Of a stretch of 64,000 bases of DNA, positions 34,789 to 43,965 are shown piece by piece; positions within the stretch are counted from its first letter, which is position 1; the number at the start of each line of letters is the position of its first letter. Below the pieces are notes generated by a model that saw only the letters and a list, made by a program, of their open reading frames with translations, was not told the origin of the DNA and did no database searches. Source of the stretch: Lysobacterales bacterium. Its GTDB lineage: Bacteria; Pseudomonadota; Gammaproteobacteria; Xanthomonadales; Rhodanobacteraceae. A program made the position numbers and the translations under genes. The DNA lies in NCBI GenBank assembly GCA_017305135.1, contig JAFKNA010000010.1, forward strand, positions 84,196 to 148,195, in the 5' to 3' direction.

Positions 34789-36057
34789 TCAGCGGTCGAA
34801 CGGCGCGTAGCCCCAGGCATGCAGGCGCTCGAGCCGCTCGGCGGCGATTTCGGGCTGGTCGAAATAGATCTCGCCGAGCAGGCCCCGATCCACGTTCGGC
34901 CAGGTGGCGCGGATCTCCTGCGCGATGGCGGCGGTGCGCAGGCCCAGTTTGCGTGCCTTGTGGACCATGTGCAGGGCGTTGGCGGTCGCGAATGTCGCCA
35001 GCACCGCCAGCGCGACGCGCGGCACCGCTGCGCCCGAATCCCGCCAGCGGCGCCCCAAGAGGCCGGCGAGGCCGAGCCAGAACAGCACCGAGAAGCTCAC
35101 GTAGCGGGTCACGAAGGCCTGTTCCGCGCCGAAGGGTTCGGCGCGGCCGAGCGCCACCAGGAGGCCGGCGAGGAGCCCGAATACCGCCAATGCCAGCCAC
35201 GGCAGTCCGCCGCGCTCGCGCCACGCGCCCGGCGCCAGCCAGGCAACCAGGCCAAGCCCGGCGAGGGCGAGCAGCGGCGCGAGATCGGTGGCGAACCGCG
35301 CCACTCCGCTACCGAGGAAATTGAGCGTGTAATGGATCACGGCCAGCGGGTCATGTCCGCCGTGGCTCGCAGCCACGCCGAGGTAGCCGGCGGCCGCAAC
35401 GAGGCAGGCCGCCAGCCAGGGCAGGGTCATCAGGGCACGCTGGCGCGGCGGCAGGTCGTGGCGGCCCCACACCAGCAGCAGCGCCACCGGCAGAATGGCA
35501 ATGGCGGTGGCGAACCCGAAGCAGGCGAGGCCGGCCGCGGCCAGGGCGGTGACAAGCCGACCCCAGCCGAGCTGCGGCCGCGTCAACTGGTGGACGCAGG
35601 CGATCACCCCGGCCAGGCACAGGAACACCGCGACCTGCCAGCCCCATTGCAGGTTGGCGAGGTGGCCCGGATGGAGCGCCAGCAGCACCAGCAGCGCCGC
35701 CATCGCGAGGTCGCGCCGCGATGACGTGGGGAAGGCGTCCCGCACCAGGCTGCGCAGGAGCAGGGCAGCCGCGACCAGGAGCACCCAGCTCACCAGGCAG
35801 TCGAGCCAGGTCTGCCCGCCGGAGAGCGTCGTGGTGGCGAGAAGGACCCCGTAGGCGGCCGTGAGCATGTGGCCGCCATAGATGCGCAGGAGCTGCGAAG
35901 GCAGCCGTTCGCCGTTCCTCAGCGCCTCCAGCAGCGGCACCAGGTCGAGATGATCCCAGAGCATCATCGGCACATGCCAGGCGAGCGTCATCGCCAGCAG
36001 AGCCGCGGCCAGCGCGAGGAACAGGCAGGAGGGCAGGGCGCGGATCGGCATCGGCAT
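34789..36057 (-). CDS. Polytopic inner-membrane protein of unknown function
   Basis: Integral membrane protein of 422 residues with about eleven hydrophobic segments. A first helix (CLFLALAAALLAMTLAW) is followed by an acidic HLDLVPLLEAL loop and a GGHMLTAAYG segment. A NLQWGWQVAVFLCLAG motif sits in the middle, and the C-terminus is a charged, probably cytoplasmic tail (QPEIAAERLERLHAWGYAPFDR). The layout recalls membrane-bound glycosyltransferase or O-antigen polymerase-like proteins, but I recognise no diagnostic motif. The ATG at 36057 starts in front of the first helix. No operon partners. Confidence 0.6.
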   Translation of the reverse strand: MPMPIRALPSCLFLALAAALLAMTLAWHVPMMLWDHLDLVPLLEALRNGERLPSQLLRIYGGHMLTAAYGVLLATTTLSGGQTWLDCLVSWVLLVAAALLLRSLVRDAFPTSSRRDLAMAALLVLLALHPGHLANLQWGWQVAVFLCLAGVIACVHQLTRPQLGWGRLVTALAAAGLACFGFATAIAILPVALLLVWGRHDLPPRQRALMTLPWLAACLVAAAGYLGVAASHGGHDPLAVIHYTLNFLGSGVARFATDLAPLLALAGLGLVAWLAPGAWRERGGLPWLALAVFGLLAGLLVALGRAEPFGAEQAFVTRYVSFSVLFWLGLAGLLGRRWRDSGAAVPRVALAVLATFATANALHMVHKARKLGLRTAAIAQEIRATWPNVDRGLLGEIYFDQPEIAAERLERLHAWGYAPFDR

Positions 36058-36243
36058 GGGTGCTGGCGGGCGGGGCAGTATGCGACACGGCACGCCCGCG
36101 TGAATCACGAATCCCGAATTGCGGAACACCGGCTGCACGCGCAGCCCACGTTTGCGAATCCCCAATCCCCAATCCGGGCTTCCGCGATTGGCGTCGCCAG
36201 CGCCCTCGGCTAGGCTGCCGTCTCTCCAGCGCAGGATGACCTG

Positions 36244-37026
36244 ATGTCCGCCGAGCTGCCCGCCTTCATCGTTGCCATTCCCGCCCGCTTCGCCTCCACG
36301 CGGCTGCCGGGCAAGCCGCTGGCGTCGATCGCCGGCAAGCCGATGATCGTGCACGTGGCGCGGCGGGCGCGCCTGGCCGGCGCGGCGGCCGTGGTGGTGG
36401 CGACCGACGACGCGCGCATCGCCAGCGCCGTCGAGGCGGAGGGCGTCGCCGCGGTCATGACCGACCCCGCGCTCGCCTCGGGCAGCGATCGCCTGGCGGC
36501 GGCGGCCGCCGCGCTCGGCTGGCCGGACGAGGCCATCGTGGTGAACCTGCAGGGTGACGAGCCGCTCGCCCCGCCGAGCGGCATCCGCGCCGCCGTGGCG
36601 GCGCTTGCCGGCGGCGATGCGCCCATGGCGACGCTGGCCACGCCGATCGGGTCGGTCGCGGAGCTGTTCGATCCGAACTGCGTCAAGCTGGTGCGCGATG
36701 GCGCCGGCCGCGCACTCTATTTCAGCCGCGCGCCGCTGCCCTGGCCTCGTGATGCCTTCGCGCAGGGCCGGCCGGCCGGGCTCCCCGCCGGCACGCCGTT
36801 CCTGCGCCACATTGGCCTCTACGCCTATCGCGCCGGGTTCCTGCGCCGCTTCGCCGCGCTGGCACCGACGCCGCTGGAGCGCACCGAAGCCCTGGAGCAG
36901 CTGCGCGCGCTCGAGCACGGCTTCGCCATCGCCGTCGCACTCGCACCCGAACCCTTCCCGGCGGGCGTGGACACGGCGGAGGATCTTGCGCGGGTGGAAG
37001 GAATCATGATGGGAATCGAGGCATGA
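36244..37026 (+). CDS. kdsB: CMP-KDO synthetase (3-deoxy-manno-octulosonate cytidylyltransferase)
   Basis: Activates KDO with CTP for lipopolysaccharide core synthesis. 260 residues with the nucleotidyltransferase signatures [49 protein letters not shown] and [10 protein letters not shown]...[11 protein letters not shown]. Overlaps the phosphatase gene by four bases (ATGA). With kdsA at 53 kb the window holds two of the KDO pathway steps. Confidence 0.95.
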   Translation: MSAELPAFIVAIPARFASTRLPGKPLASIAGKPMIVHVARRARLAGAAAVVVATDDARIASAVEAEGVAAVMTDPALASGSDRLAAAAAALGWPDEAIVVNLQGDEPLAPPSGIRAAVAALAGGDAPMATLATPIGSVAELFDPNCVKLVRDGAGRALYFSRAPLPWPRDAFAQGRPAGLPAGTPFLRHIGLYAYRAGFLRRFAALAPTPLERTEALEQLRALEHGFAIAVALAPEPFPAGVDTAEDLARVEGIMMGIEA

Positions 37027-37478
37027 CACGCATTCTGTTCGTCTGCATGGGCAATATCTGCCGCTCGCCGACGGTGGAGGCGATCGCCCGCGTCGAATTT
37101 GCCCGGCGCGGCATTGCGGCCGAGCTGGAATCGGCGGCCACCGAGGATTACCACACCGGCTTCGGCGCCGACGCGCGCTCGATAGCGGTGGGCGCCGCGC
37201 ACGGCTACTCGCTGTCGGCGCATCGCGCGCGGCAGGTGTGTCGCGCGGATTTCCAGCGCTTCGACCACGTGCTGGCGATGGATCGGGCCAATCTGCGTGC
37301 GCTGCAGCGGTTCCGGCCGGAGTCGGGCGGTGTCGAGCCGGCCTTGTTCCTCGGCGCGGAGGAACTGCCCGATCCCTATTACGGCGGGCCGGCGGATTTC
37401 GAGCGGGTGATCGAACTGGCGCGGAGCGGCGTCGCGGCGTGGATCGAGCGCCTGTGCGCCGAGGCGAAAGGGCGTTGA
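37023..37478 (+). CDS. Low-molecular-weight protein tyrosine phosphatase
   Basis: Phosphatase of 151 residues with the P-loop CMGNICRSP near the N-terminus (consensus Cx5R) and the general-acid loop DPYYGG near the C-terminus. Such enzymes act on phosphotyrosine in capsule or kinase systems, or on arsenate. It is coupled to kdsB, a pairing seen in Xanthomonadales, which hints at an envelope-related role. Confidence 0.92.
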   Translation: MTRILFVCMGNICRSPTVEAIARVEFARRGIAAELESAATEDYHTGFGADARSIAVGAAHGYSLSAHRARQVCRADFQRFDHVLAMDRANLRALQRFRPESGGVEPALFLGAEELPDPYYGGPADFERVIELARSGVAAWIERLCAEAKGR

Positions 37479-37838
37479 TCCTGCCGTCCGGCGCGTGCGA
37501 TGGCGCACTGCGTGGCACGGCAAGGTCGCCCACGGGGTGGGGTATGTCCGTGAATCGAATCCTGCGTTTGCCGTAGGAGCGCACCTGGGCGCGATCAACG
37601 CGAACCGCACGCCGTAGATACGCACCCTGTGCGCGACCCACGCGAACCTGGATCGGCCGAAGGTCGGGCGCGCGCGCCCCCACAGGGTGGGCTCCTACGA
37701 CGGGAATTGCGATGCCCGTTGTGCCCTCCATGAGCGCACCCTTTGCGCGACCAATCCGAGCCGCGAACCTCCTGCGGAACTTCCGGATGACCCACCGTGC
37801 CGGCGTCCCGCGGGTGCGGCCTCCCGTATCATGGCGCC
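37479..37838. other. Repeat-rich gap before uvrC
   Basis: No gene is convincing. It contains family C elements and related palindromic pieces from 37573 to about 37754, then the uvrC leader with a TATCAT sequence that could be a -10 element. Confidence 0.5.
37573..37754. repeat. Composite of family C repeats
   Basis: Starts GTAGGAGCGCACCTGGGCGC, then related GTAGATACGCACCCTGTGCG, an inverted GGGTGGGCTCCTACG, and GAGCGCACCCTTTGCGCGAC. Four degenerate units in two orientations. Confidence 0.6.
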
Positions 37839-39698
37839 ATGCCCGTTTCACCCGCCCCGCCTCCCTTCGACGGCAAGCTGTTCGTGCGCACGCTCACCAC
37901 CGCGCCGGGCGTGTACCGGATGTTCGATGCGGGCGGCGAGCTCCTCTACGTCGGCAAGGCCTCGAACCTCAGGAAGCGCGTCGGCAGCTATTTCCTGAAG
38001 CCGCGCATGGAGCCGCGGATCGCCGCGATGGTGGCGCAGATCGCGCGCATCGAGACCACCGTCACGCGCACCGAGAGCGAGGCGCTGCTGCTGGAGGCGC
38101 AGCTCATCAAGTCGCTGAAGCCGCGCTACAACGTGGTGCTGCGCGACGACAAGAGCTATCCCTACATCCACCTGACCGCGGTGCGGGAAGCCGAGGGCGA
38201 TCGCCCGGATCCGCGTGCCTTCGCGCGGCTGGAATTCCACCGCGGCGCACGCAATGCCGGCGGGCGCTACTTCGGCCCGTTCCCGAGCGCCGGCGCGGTC
38301 CGGCAGAGCCTCGACCTGGTGCAGAAGCTGTTCCGGATCAGGAACTGCGAGGACAGCTTCTTCCGCAACCGCTCGCGGCCCTGCCTGCAGTACCAGATCA
38401 AGCGCTGCACCGCGCCCTGCGTCGCCTATATCGGTGCCGCCGACTACGCCGAGAGCGTGCGCCATGCCGAGATGTTCCTCGACGGCCAGTCCGGCGCGGT
38501 GATGGACGAACTGGTGGCGTCGATGGAACGCGCCAGCCGCGAACTCGCCTTCGAGCGCGCGGCGCTGATCCGTGACCAGATCGCCGCGGTCAAGCGCGTG
38601 CAGGCACACCATTACGTGCAGGGCGCCAGCACCGACATGGACGTGATCGCCTGCGTGCTGCGTGGTGGCGTGGCCTGCGTCAGCGTGCTGTTCTTCCGCG
38701 GTGGCATCAGCCTGGGTTCGCGCGACTTCTTCCCGCGCCTGGCGGGCGAGGCGGACCTCGCCGCGATCATGGAATCCTTCATCGCGCAGTACTACCTGGA
38801 GCGCCCGGCGCCCAACGAGCTGATCCTGAGCCATGCCCCGGCCGACGCCGCGCCGCTGGCCGAAGCCCTGTCGCTGCAGGCCGGGCGCAGCGTGGCGCTC
38901 AAGGCCAGCGTGCGCGGCGACCGCGCGCGCTTCCTCGATCTCGCGGTGCGCAATGCCGAGGCCGCGCTGGCCTCGCGCCTCGCCAGCCGGCAGACCCAGC
39001 TCGCGCGGCTGGAATCACTGCGCGACCTGCTGGAGATGGACGAGGCGCCGCAGCGCATCGAATGCTTCGACATCAGCCACACCATGGGCGAGGCGACGGT
39101 GGCGTCCTGCGTGGTGTTCGGCCCGGAGGGCCCCGAGAAATCCCAGTACCGGCGCTTCAACATCGCCGGCATCACGCCCGGCGACGACTACGCCGCCATG
39201 CGCCAGGCGCTGGAGCGCCGTTACAGGCGCGTGCAGGCGGGCGAGGGCAGACTGCCCGACCTGCTCCTCATCGATGGCGGCAAGGGCCAGGTGCAGCAGG
39301 CGGTGGACGTATTGAACGAGCTTGGCCTGGAAGGCGTGCCGATCGTCGGCGTGGCCAAGGGCGAGGCGCGCCGCGCGGGTGACGAGACCTTGATCCTCGG
39401 CCGCGACGGCCGCACCCTGTGGCCCGGGCCGGAGTCGCTGGCCTCGCACCTGATCCAGGCGGTGCGCGACGAGGCGCACCGCTTCGCCATCACCGGCCAT
39501 CGCGGCCGGCGCGAGAAGGCACGCGAGCACAGCACGCTGGAGGACATCGCCGGAGTGGGGCCGCGGCGTCGGTCGGCGCTGCTGCAGCATTTCGGCGGCC
39601 TCACCGGCATCGCCGGCGCCGGCGTCGAGGAACTGATGAAGGTGAAGGGGGTCAGTCGCGAACTGGCCGAGCGCATCTACGCGACGTTCCACGGATGA
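37839..39698 (+). CDS. uvrC: UvrABC excinuclease subunit C
   Basis: Makes both incisions in nucleotide excision repair. 619 residues. An N-terminal GIY-YIG nuclease (APGVYRMFDAGGELLYVGKASNL) is followed by SYPYIHLT and the Cys cluster CLQYQIKRCTAPC. A UvrB-binding UVR motif, the endonuclease V-like domain (ECFDISHTMGEATVASCVVF, LLLIDGGKGQV) and the C-terminal HhH2 domain (IAGVGPRRRSALLQHFGG) come next. The ATG at 37839 is used; the longer frame to 37797 lacks a sensible sequence. Seven bases separate it from pgsA. Confidence 0.97.
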   Translation: MPVSPAPPPFDGKLFVRTLTTAPGVYRMFDAGGELLYVGKASNLRKRVGSYFLKPRMEPRIAAMVAQIARIETTVTRTESEALLLEAQLIKSLKPRYNVVLRDDKSYPYIHLTAVREAEGDRPDPRAFARLEFHRGARNAGGRYFGPFPSAGAVRQSLDLVQKLFRIRNCEDSFFRNRSRPCLQYQIKRCTAPCVAYIGAADYAESVRHAEMFLDGQSGAVMDELVASMERASRELAFERAALIRDQIAAVKRVQAHHYVQGASTDMDVIACVLRGGVACVSVLFFRGGISLGSRDFFPRLAGEADLAAIMESFIAQYYLERPAPNELILSHAPADAAPLAEALSLQAGRSVALKASVRGDRARFLDLAVRNAEAALASRLASRQTQLARLESLRDLLEMDEAPQRIECFDISHTMGEATVASCVVFGPEGPEKSQYRRFNIAGITPGDDYAAMRQALERRYRRVQAGEGRLPDLLLIDGGKGQVQQAVDVLNELGLEGVPIVGVAKGEARRAGDETLILGRDGRTLWPGPESLASHLIQAVRDEAHRFAITGHRGRREKAREHSTLEDIAGVGPRRRSALLQHFGGLTGIAGAGVEELMKVKGVSRELAERIYATFHG

Positions 39699-39705
39699 GA
39701 AGGAC

Positions 39706-40275
39706 ATGACCAAGACCCGCATCACCATCCCCACCGCCCTGACGCTGTTCCGCATCGCGCTGCTGCCGGTGATGGTGGTCGTCTTCTACGCCGGCTTCCG
39801 CGGCGCCAACATCGCCGCCGCGGCCATCTTCCTGCTCGCCGCGGTCACCGACTGGCTGGACGGCTGGATCGCGCGCCGCTTCGACATGATGTCGGCCTTC
39901 GGCGCCTTCCTCGATCCGGTTGCCGACAAGCTGATGGTCGCGGTGACCCTGTTCCTGCTGGTGCAGGAGAACCCGACCCCGCTGCTGGCCGTCACCAGCG
40001 CGGTGATCGTCGGCCGCGAGATCAGCATCTCGGCGCTGCGCGAGTGGATGGCCGAACTCGGCCAGCGCGCCACCGTGCGCGTGGCGCTGATCGGCAAGAT
40101 CAAGACCGCCATGCAGATCGTCGCCATCATCGTGCTGCTCTACCAGCACGACGAGCCGGCCCTGCGCTTCTACTTCGTGGGCGAGACGCTGCTGGTGATC
40201 GCGGCGGTGCTGACCATCTGGTCGGGGCTGCAGTACGTGCGCGCGGCCTGGCCGGTGCTGCGCGGCCAGGATTGA
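39706..40275 (+). CDS. pgsA: CDP-diacylglycerol-glycerol-3-phosphate phosphatidyltransferase
   Basis: Integral membrane enzyme of 189 residues making phosphatidylglycerophosphate for acidic phospholipids. The CDP-alcohol phosphotransferase motif DWLDGWIARRF...GAFLDPVADK is complete (Asp-x2-Asp-Gly-x2-Ala-Arg-x8-Gly-x3-Asp-x3-Asp). Four to five transmembrane helices. Part of the uvrC-pgsA-tRNA layout common in gammaproteobacteria. Confidence 0.95.
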   Translation: MTKTRITIPTALTLFRIALLPVMVVVFYAGFRGANIAAAAIFLLAAVTDWLDGWIARRFDMMSAFGAFLDPVADKLMVAVTLFLLVQENPTPLLAVTSAVIVGREISISALREWMAELGQRATVRVALIGKIKTAMQIVAIIVLLYQHDEPALRFYFVGETLLVIAAVLTIWSGLQYVRAAWPVLRGQD

Positions 40276-40307
40276 GCCGGAAAACGCGCACGAAGGCCGC
40301 GCGGGGA

Positions 40308-40335
40308 TTGACACCCGCGCGCGAAAACGTAAGAT
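40308..40335 (+). promoter_or_regulatory. Promoter of the tRNA-Gly/tRNA-Cys unit
   Basis: -35 TTGACA at 40308-40313, 16-bp spacer, -10 TAAGAT at 40330-40335. The start would be near 40342, just before tRNA-Gly. Confidence 0.8.
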
Positions 40336-40346
40336 GCGCCTCCCAC

Positions 40347-40422
<76 letters not shown>

Positions 40423-40430
40423 GATGCAGA

Positions 40431-40458
40431 CGAAGCCCCGGGTCACCCCGGGGTTTCG
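40431..40458 (+). terminator. Terminator-like hairpin between the tRNAs
   Basis: The arm CGAAGCCCCGGG folds onto CCCGGGGTTTCG around a short loop. Strong GC stem, weak T tract, so processing or partial termination is possible. Confidence 0.45.
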
Positions 40459-40521
40459 TGTTTCAGGCGCCGGCGCATGCCGGTGCGGCGTCCGCAGCAG
40501 CGGTCGCGGCGACAGGTCACC

Positions 40522-40595
40522 GGCCTGGTGGCAGAGTGGTCATGCAGCGGACTGCAAATCCGCGTACGCCGGTTCGATTCCGACCCAGGCCTCCA
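40522..40595 (+). tRNA. tRNA-Cys (GCA)
   Basis: Acceptor GGCCTGG pairs with CCAGGCC and CCA is encoded. Anticodon loop contains GCA (GGACTGCAAATCC), T-loop TTCGATT. 74 bases. The 3' end is the attachment site of the adjacent element. Confidence 0.95.
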
Positions 40596-40602
40596 TCTTG
40601 AA
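40589..40602. other. attL of the 9-kb element
   Basis: GCCTCCATCTTGAA, overlapping the end of tRNA-Cys. An identical 14-mer lies at 49648-49661. Just upstream, GACCCAG precedes both copies, with one G lost at the right. Confidence 0.85.
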
Positions 40603-40640
40603 GTCCCAAGGCGTCCATCGCCGTCCCGGGCAGAGACAGA

Positions 40641-40665
40641 AACCCCGCAGCCGCGGGGTTTTTTG
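40641..40665 (+). terminator. Terminator inside the element after tRNA-Cys
   Basis: AACCCCGC, loop AGCC, GCGGGG then TTTTTTG. It replaces the terminator displaced to the far side of the element. Confidence 0.85.
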
Positions 40666-40708
40666 TTCCAGCGTAGTCCGACGCCGTCCGTTGGCATCCG
40701 GCAAGAAT

Positions 40709-40771
40709 GTGAGTAGGATTGAGAGTAGAGCGGCAAGGTTCCGGCGCCCTACTCACAAACGGCCTACTCAC
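40709..40771. repeat. Arm-type GTGAGTAGG repeats, left end
   Basis: GTGAGTAGG at 40709, a related GAGAGTAG at 40721, and two inverted CCTACTCAC copies at 40748 and 40763, just before the integrase start. Two further copies lie at the right end. Pattern of integrase arm sites. Confidence 0.7.
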
Positions 40772-40774
40772 GCC

Positions 40775-41998
40775 ATGCTGACCGACACGAAACTGCGTGC
40801 CCTCCGGCCCCGCGACCGCCTCTACCGCGTCGCCGACGCCAACGGCCTGTGCATCGAGGTCACGCCAGCGGGCGGCAAGCACTGGCGCTACCGCTACCGC
40901 TTCAACGGCCGCGCCAGCATGCTCGGGCTGGGGGAGTACCCGCATGTTTCGCTGGTGGAGGCTCGCCGTCTGCGGGATGAGGCGCGCACGACGCTCGCCG
41001 CCGGTGCTTCGCCGGCGCTGGCGGCCAGGGCGCGTCGGGAAGCGCAGGCGGAACGCGCGGAGAACACCTTCGGTGCTGTCGCGCTGGAGTGGATCGACTC
41101 GCACGGCGCATCGCTCGCGCCCGCCACGCTGAAACGGGAGCGCAGCATGCTCGATCGGTTCCTGATGTCGTCGCTCGGCGCCATTCCCGTGGCGGACGTG
41201 AAGACAAGCGACGTGCTCGCCGCCTTGCGCCGTATCCAGGCACAGGGCCGCCTCGAGAGTGCGCACCGCGTGCGAGCGCTGGCCGGCCGCATCATGCGCT
41301 ACGCGGTCGCAACTGGACGCGCCGAGCGCAACCCGGTTGCCGACCTGGCTGGCGCGCTGCCGACGCCGGAGACAACGCACTTCGCCGCCCCGACCGAGCC
41401 CGTCGCCGTGGGCGAGCTGCTGCGCGCGATTGAGGGCTACAGCGGTTATGCCGTGGTCACCGCGGCACTGAAGCTGGCGCCGCTGGTGTTCGTGCGGCCC
41501 GGCGAACTGCGCACGATGCGCTGGGCGGACGTGGACCTCGACGCGGCTGAATGGCGCTACACGGCGACCAAGACCGGCACGCCGCACATCGTCCCGCTCT
41601 CGACGCAGGCAGTCACGATCCTGACCGACCTGCGCGCGCTGACCGGGACCAGTGAGTTCGCCTTTCCATCCGTTCGCTCTTGGAGGCGCCCGATCAGCGA
41701 CAACACCCTGAACGCCGCCCTGCGCCGACTGGGCTACACCACCGAGCAGATGACCGCGCACGGCTGGCGCGCGGTCGCGCGCACGATGCTGGACGAGCGC
41801 CTGGGCTTCGCGCCGCACCTGATCGAACACCAGCTGGCCCATGCCGTGCGCGACCCGCTGGGGCGCGCCTACAACCGCACGTCGCACCTGCCCGAGCGGC
41901 GCAAGATGATGCAGGCGTGGGCGGATTACCTGGACACCTTGCGCACCGGCGCCAACGTGGTGCCGATCAAGCGCAGAGCATCCGGCTCAAGCCGGTAG
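40775..41998 (+). CDS. P4-type tyrosine integrase
   Basis: Site-specific recombinase of 407 residues. N-terminal DUF4102-like domain (TDTKLRALRPRDRLYRVADANGLCIEV), SAM-like core-binding domain around residues 100-190, and a catalytic domain with Arg in VRPGELRTMRW, the HGWRAVARTML His-x-x-Arg box and the nucleophile Tyr in AYNRTSHLPERRKMMQAWADYL. It starts 180 bp after tRNA-Cys, the usual place for an integrase beside attL. Confidence 0.93.
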   Translation: MLTDTKLRALRPRDRLYRVADANGLCIEVTPAGGKHWRYRYRFNGRASMLGLGEYPHVSLVEARRLRDEARTTLAAGASPALAARARREAQAERAENTFGAVALEWIDSHGASLAPATLKRERSMLDRFLMSSLGAIPVADVKTSDVLAALRRIQAQGRLESAHRVRALAGRIMRYAVATGRAERNPVADLAGALPTPETTHFAAPTEPVAVGELLRAIEGYSGYAVVTAALKLAPLVFVRPGELRTMRWADVDLDAAEWRYTATKTGTPHIVPLSTQAVTILTDLRALTGTSEFAFPSVRSWRRPISDNTLNAALRRLGYTTEQMTAHGWRAVARTMLDERLGFAPHLIEHQLAHAVRDPLGRAYNRTSHLPERRKMMQAWADYLDTLRTGANVVPIKRRASGSSR

Positions 41999-42002
41999 TC
42001 GC

Positions 42003-42033
42003 CGCGCCGCACGTGGTCGAGACGTGCGGCGCG
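42003..42033. other. Perfect 12-bp hairpin after the integrase gene
   Basis: CGCGCCGCACGT, a seven-base loop, then ACGTGCGGCGCG. No T tract, so it may stabilise the integrase mRNA or be a protein-binding site. Confidence 0.6.
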
Positions 42034-42061
42034 ACTTCCACAACCGTTCCAAAGGAGAACG

Positions 42062-42517
42062 ATGATGGCAATCGAAAGTGTAGCAACCGCCATGCAAGCG
42101 CATGTCATCACGGATGACGAGATGCTGCGCGCCTATGATGCAAATGAGCAGGTCAGCCCCATGATGTTCCCGCCCTATCGCAAGATGGTGGATGCTCTCG
42201 TGACGGCCGATGCTGGATGGAATGATGCCCAGGACATGGTCTACCGAATCAAAGCCTTGTTCGCAGCCATTGAGAAAAGACCGGAAGGCATCGAGGAACT
42301 GGCCGGCCTCGGCAAGGAAATTGCCGCGGCCCTCATCGAAGGGATCGATGATATTTGCTTGGGTCTCCAAAGCGTCGCGGGGTCCGCAACAAAGACCGTG
42401 CCTCGCAAGGGTTGTGAGGATTCCAGCGCACCGGATGACCGAGTTGATGCCGAGGTCCCGGCGCGCGAAGGATCCTGTCCGGCAACGCCGGGCGAGACAG
42501 AGGATCCGCGGCAATGA
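42062..42517 (+). CDS. Unknown element protein (151 aa)
   Basis: Follows RBS AAAGGAG; an ATG at 42065 is also possible. The sequence is acidic and helical, with a DEMLRAYDANEQVSPMMFPPYRK start, and no known domain is recognised. The base composition is less GC-rich than that of chromosomal genes. The position after the integrase suggests an accessory role. Confidence 0.55.
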   Translation: MMAIESVATAMQAHVITDDEMLRAYDANEQVSPMMFPPYRKMVDALVTADAGWNDAQDMVYRIKALFAAIEKRPEGIEELAGLGKEIAAALIEGIDDICLGLQSVAGSATKTVPRKGCEDSSAPDDRVDAEVPAREGSCPATPGETEDPRQ

Positions 42518-42644
42518 TCATCGTCATGGCGGCGCTTCGCTAGCTCGCCGCCGCTACTTGCCACGGCTAGGGTAGCTCCCGAACGCCGGCCACCTTCACC
42601 GGCTGCCGTGGCGATCCTTCGAAGGCGCGAGGAAGGATCGCGCG

Positions 42645-43175
42645 ATGGCGAACAAGAAGCCCGGCATCTCGGAGATCGGCGCCCAGGTATCGGCCGACCA
42701 GCGGAAGCGCCAGCGCATCGCGCCCGTGGAAAGGAAGCAGTTCGACATCGAACGCGATGCTCCCTTGCATGCCGCGATTGCCCGCCGCGATCCAGAGGGC
42801 ACGAGACGTTATCTCATCCAGGTGGCCACGCGCTTGCAGGACGGCGAAGCGCTGCCCTACGCAGTCAGGCGGTGGCTAGCCGAGGCACTGACGGCCATTG
42901 CGAACAACCCCCGTAGTGCTGCCGGGGTGCTCGGTCTCGCCAAGCACAAGCGACGCCCAACGACCACGCAGCTGCGAAACATGGAGATAGCCGAACGGAT
43001 ACGCGTGTTGAACGGCGAAGGGGCCAACATCCACGAGCACAGCGCCGTGGGCGCCGACTTTGCCATCTGCACGGCAGCGCAAGAGTATGGCGTCAGTGAA
43101 CGAGTCGCACGCAAGGCGTGGGAGCAGCACGGCGAGGAGGTGAAGGCGTTCGCGAGATGTCCGGAGAGATGGTGA
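42645..43175 (+). CDS. Unknown element protein (176 aa) with a possible HTH
   Basis: Starts ATG at 42645 and has a basic N-terminus (ISADQRKRQRI type). The last 45 residues (AAQEYGVSERVARKAWEQHGEE) look like a helix-turn-helix. I do not recognise the family. Possibly a regulator of the element. Confidence 0.5.
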   Translation: MANKKPGISEIGAQVSADQRKRQRIAPVERKQFDIERDAPLHAAIARRDPEGTRRYLIQVATRLQDGEALPYAVRRWLAEALTAIANNPRSAAGVLGLAKHKRRPTTTQLRNMEIAERIRVLNGEGANIHEHSAVGADFAICTAAQEYGVSERVARKAWEQHGEEVKAFARCPERW

Positions 43176-43280
43176 GCTTCCCCATAAGTGCGCGCACTTA
43201 TGTGGTTAGAAGCCGATCAATGACACCAGCATGATCGCGTCCAAGCGCCGCCACGGGCGGCGACGGACGGAGATTGCCGA

Positions 43281-43565
43281 GTGTCAAACCTGATCAGATT
43301 GCCGCAAGTCGTAGACCGCACCGGACTGAGCCGGTCATCCATCTATGCGCTGGCCGCAAAGCAGCAGTTCCCGAGGCCGATCCGCCTCACCGTGGCCACA
43401 TCGGCTTGGATTGAATCCGAAGTGGATGACTGGATCGCTGCTCGTGTCGAGGCCTCGCGCCGCACGCCCGAGGACATCCTTGCAGCGGCAAAGGCTGGCG
43501 ACCTGACGCCCCCGCCCTCAACGGCCCGCGCGCCCCTCGAGCGAGGCGATCGACATGCTCGATAA
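43281..43565 (+). CDS. AlpA-like DNA-binding regulator
   Basis: MerR-like small winged-helix protein of 94 residues with LPQVVDRTGLSRSSIYALAAK and FPRPIRLT motifs and WIESEVDDWIAAR, as in AlpA and phage excisionase-like regulators. GTG start at 43281. Such proteins activate excision or early genes in satellites. Confidence 0.8.
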   Translation: MSNLIRLPQVVDRTGLSRSSIYALAAKQQFPRPIRLTVATSAWIESEVDDWIAARVEASRRTPEDILAAAKAGDLTPPPSTARAPLERGDRHAR

Positions 43566-43965
43566 ACGAAAAGGCCCCGGTAGCGTTGGCGCGCTGCCCG
43601 AGGCCACAGATCACTCATGTCGTATTGCGAATCATAGCGCACTTGCGGGCTATCGCGCGCTGGCGGGCCGGGATGGTGCCCGCCTTCCACGAGACTGGCG
43701 CGACCGCTTGCCCGATCCGGCCGGCTACTACGCGCAGCAGGTCGCCAGGCTCGGCAAGCCGAACGCGAGCGGATGGGCGCAGGGCGCTTGCCCCTTCCAC
43801 GAGGATCGGGAGGCATCCCTTTCCGTGGCCGTAGCCGGGGCGCGCGGAGGATGGCGCTGTTTCGCCGGCTGCGGGCATGGTGACCTGGTGGCCTTCCACG
43901 AGAGACTGACCGGGTTTGCCTTCCGCGAGGCTGTGCGCGATCTGCTGGGGAGGACTGGCCGATGA
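43555..43965 (+). CDS. CHC2-type zinc-ribbon primase fragment
   Basis: 136 residues containing a DnaG-like zinc ribbon: CPFHEDREASLSV followed by GWRCFAGCGHGDLVAFH, with one Cys-His pair and one Cys-Cys pair as ligands. The N-terminal part is not recognised. Overlaps the next gene by four bases (ATGA), so the primase is split into two chains. Confidence 0.75.
   Translation: MLDKRKGPGSVGALPEATDHSCRIANHSALAGYRALAGRDGARLPRDWRDRLPDPAGYYAQQVARLGKPNASGWAQGACPFHEDREASLSVAVAGARGGWRCFAGCGHGDLVAFHERLTGFAFREAVRDLLGRTGR

Noticed and set aside
36058-37851. N-terminal extension of the membrane protein gene over kdsB and the phosphatase
   Set aside because: It runs antisense through two real genes; the protein starts at 36057.
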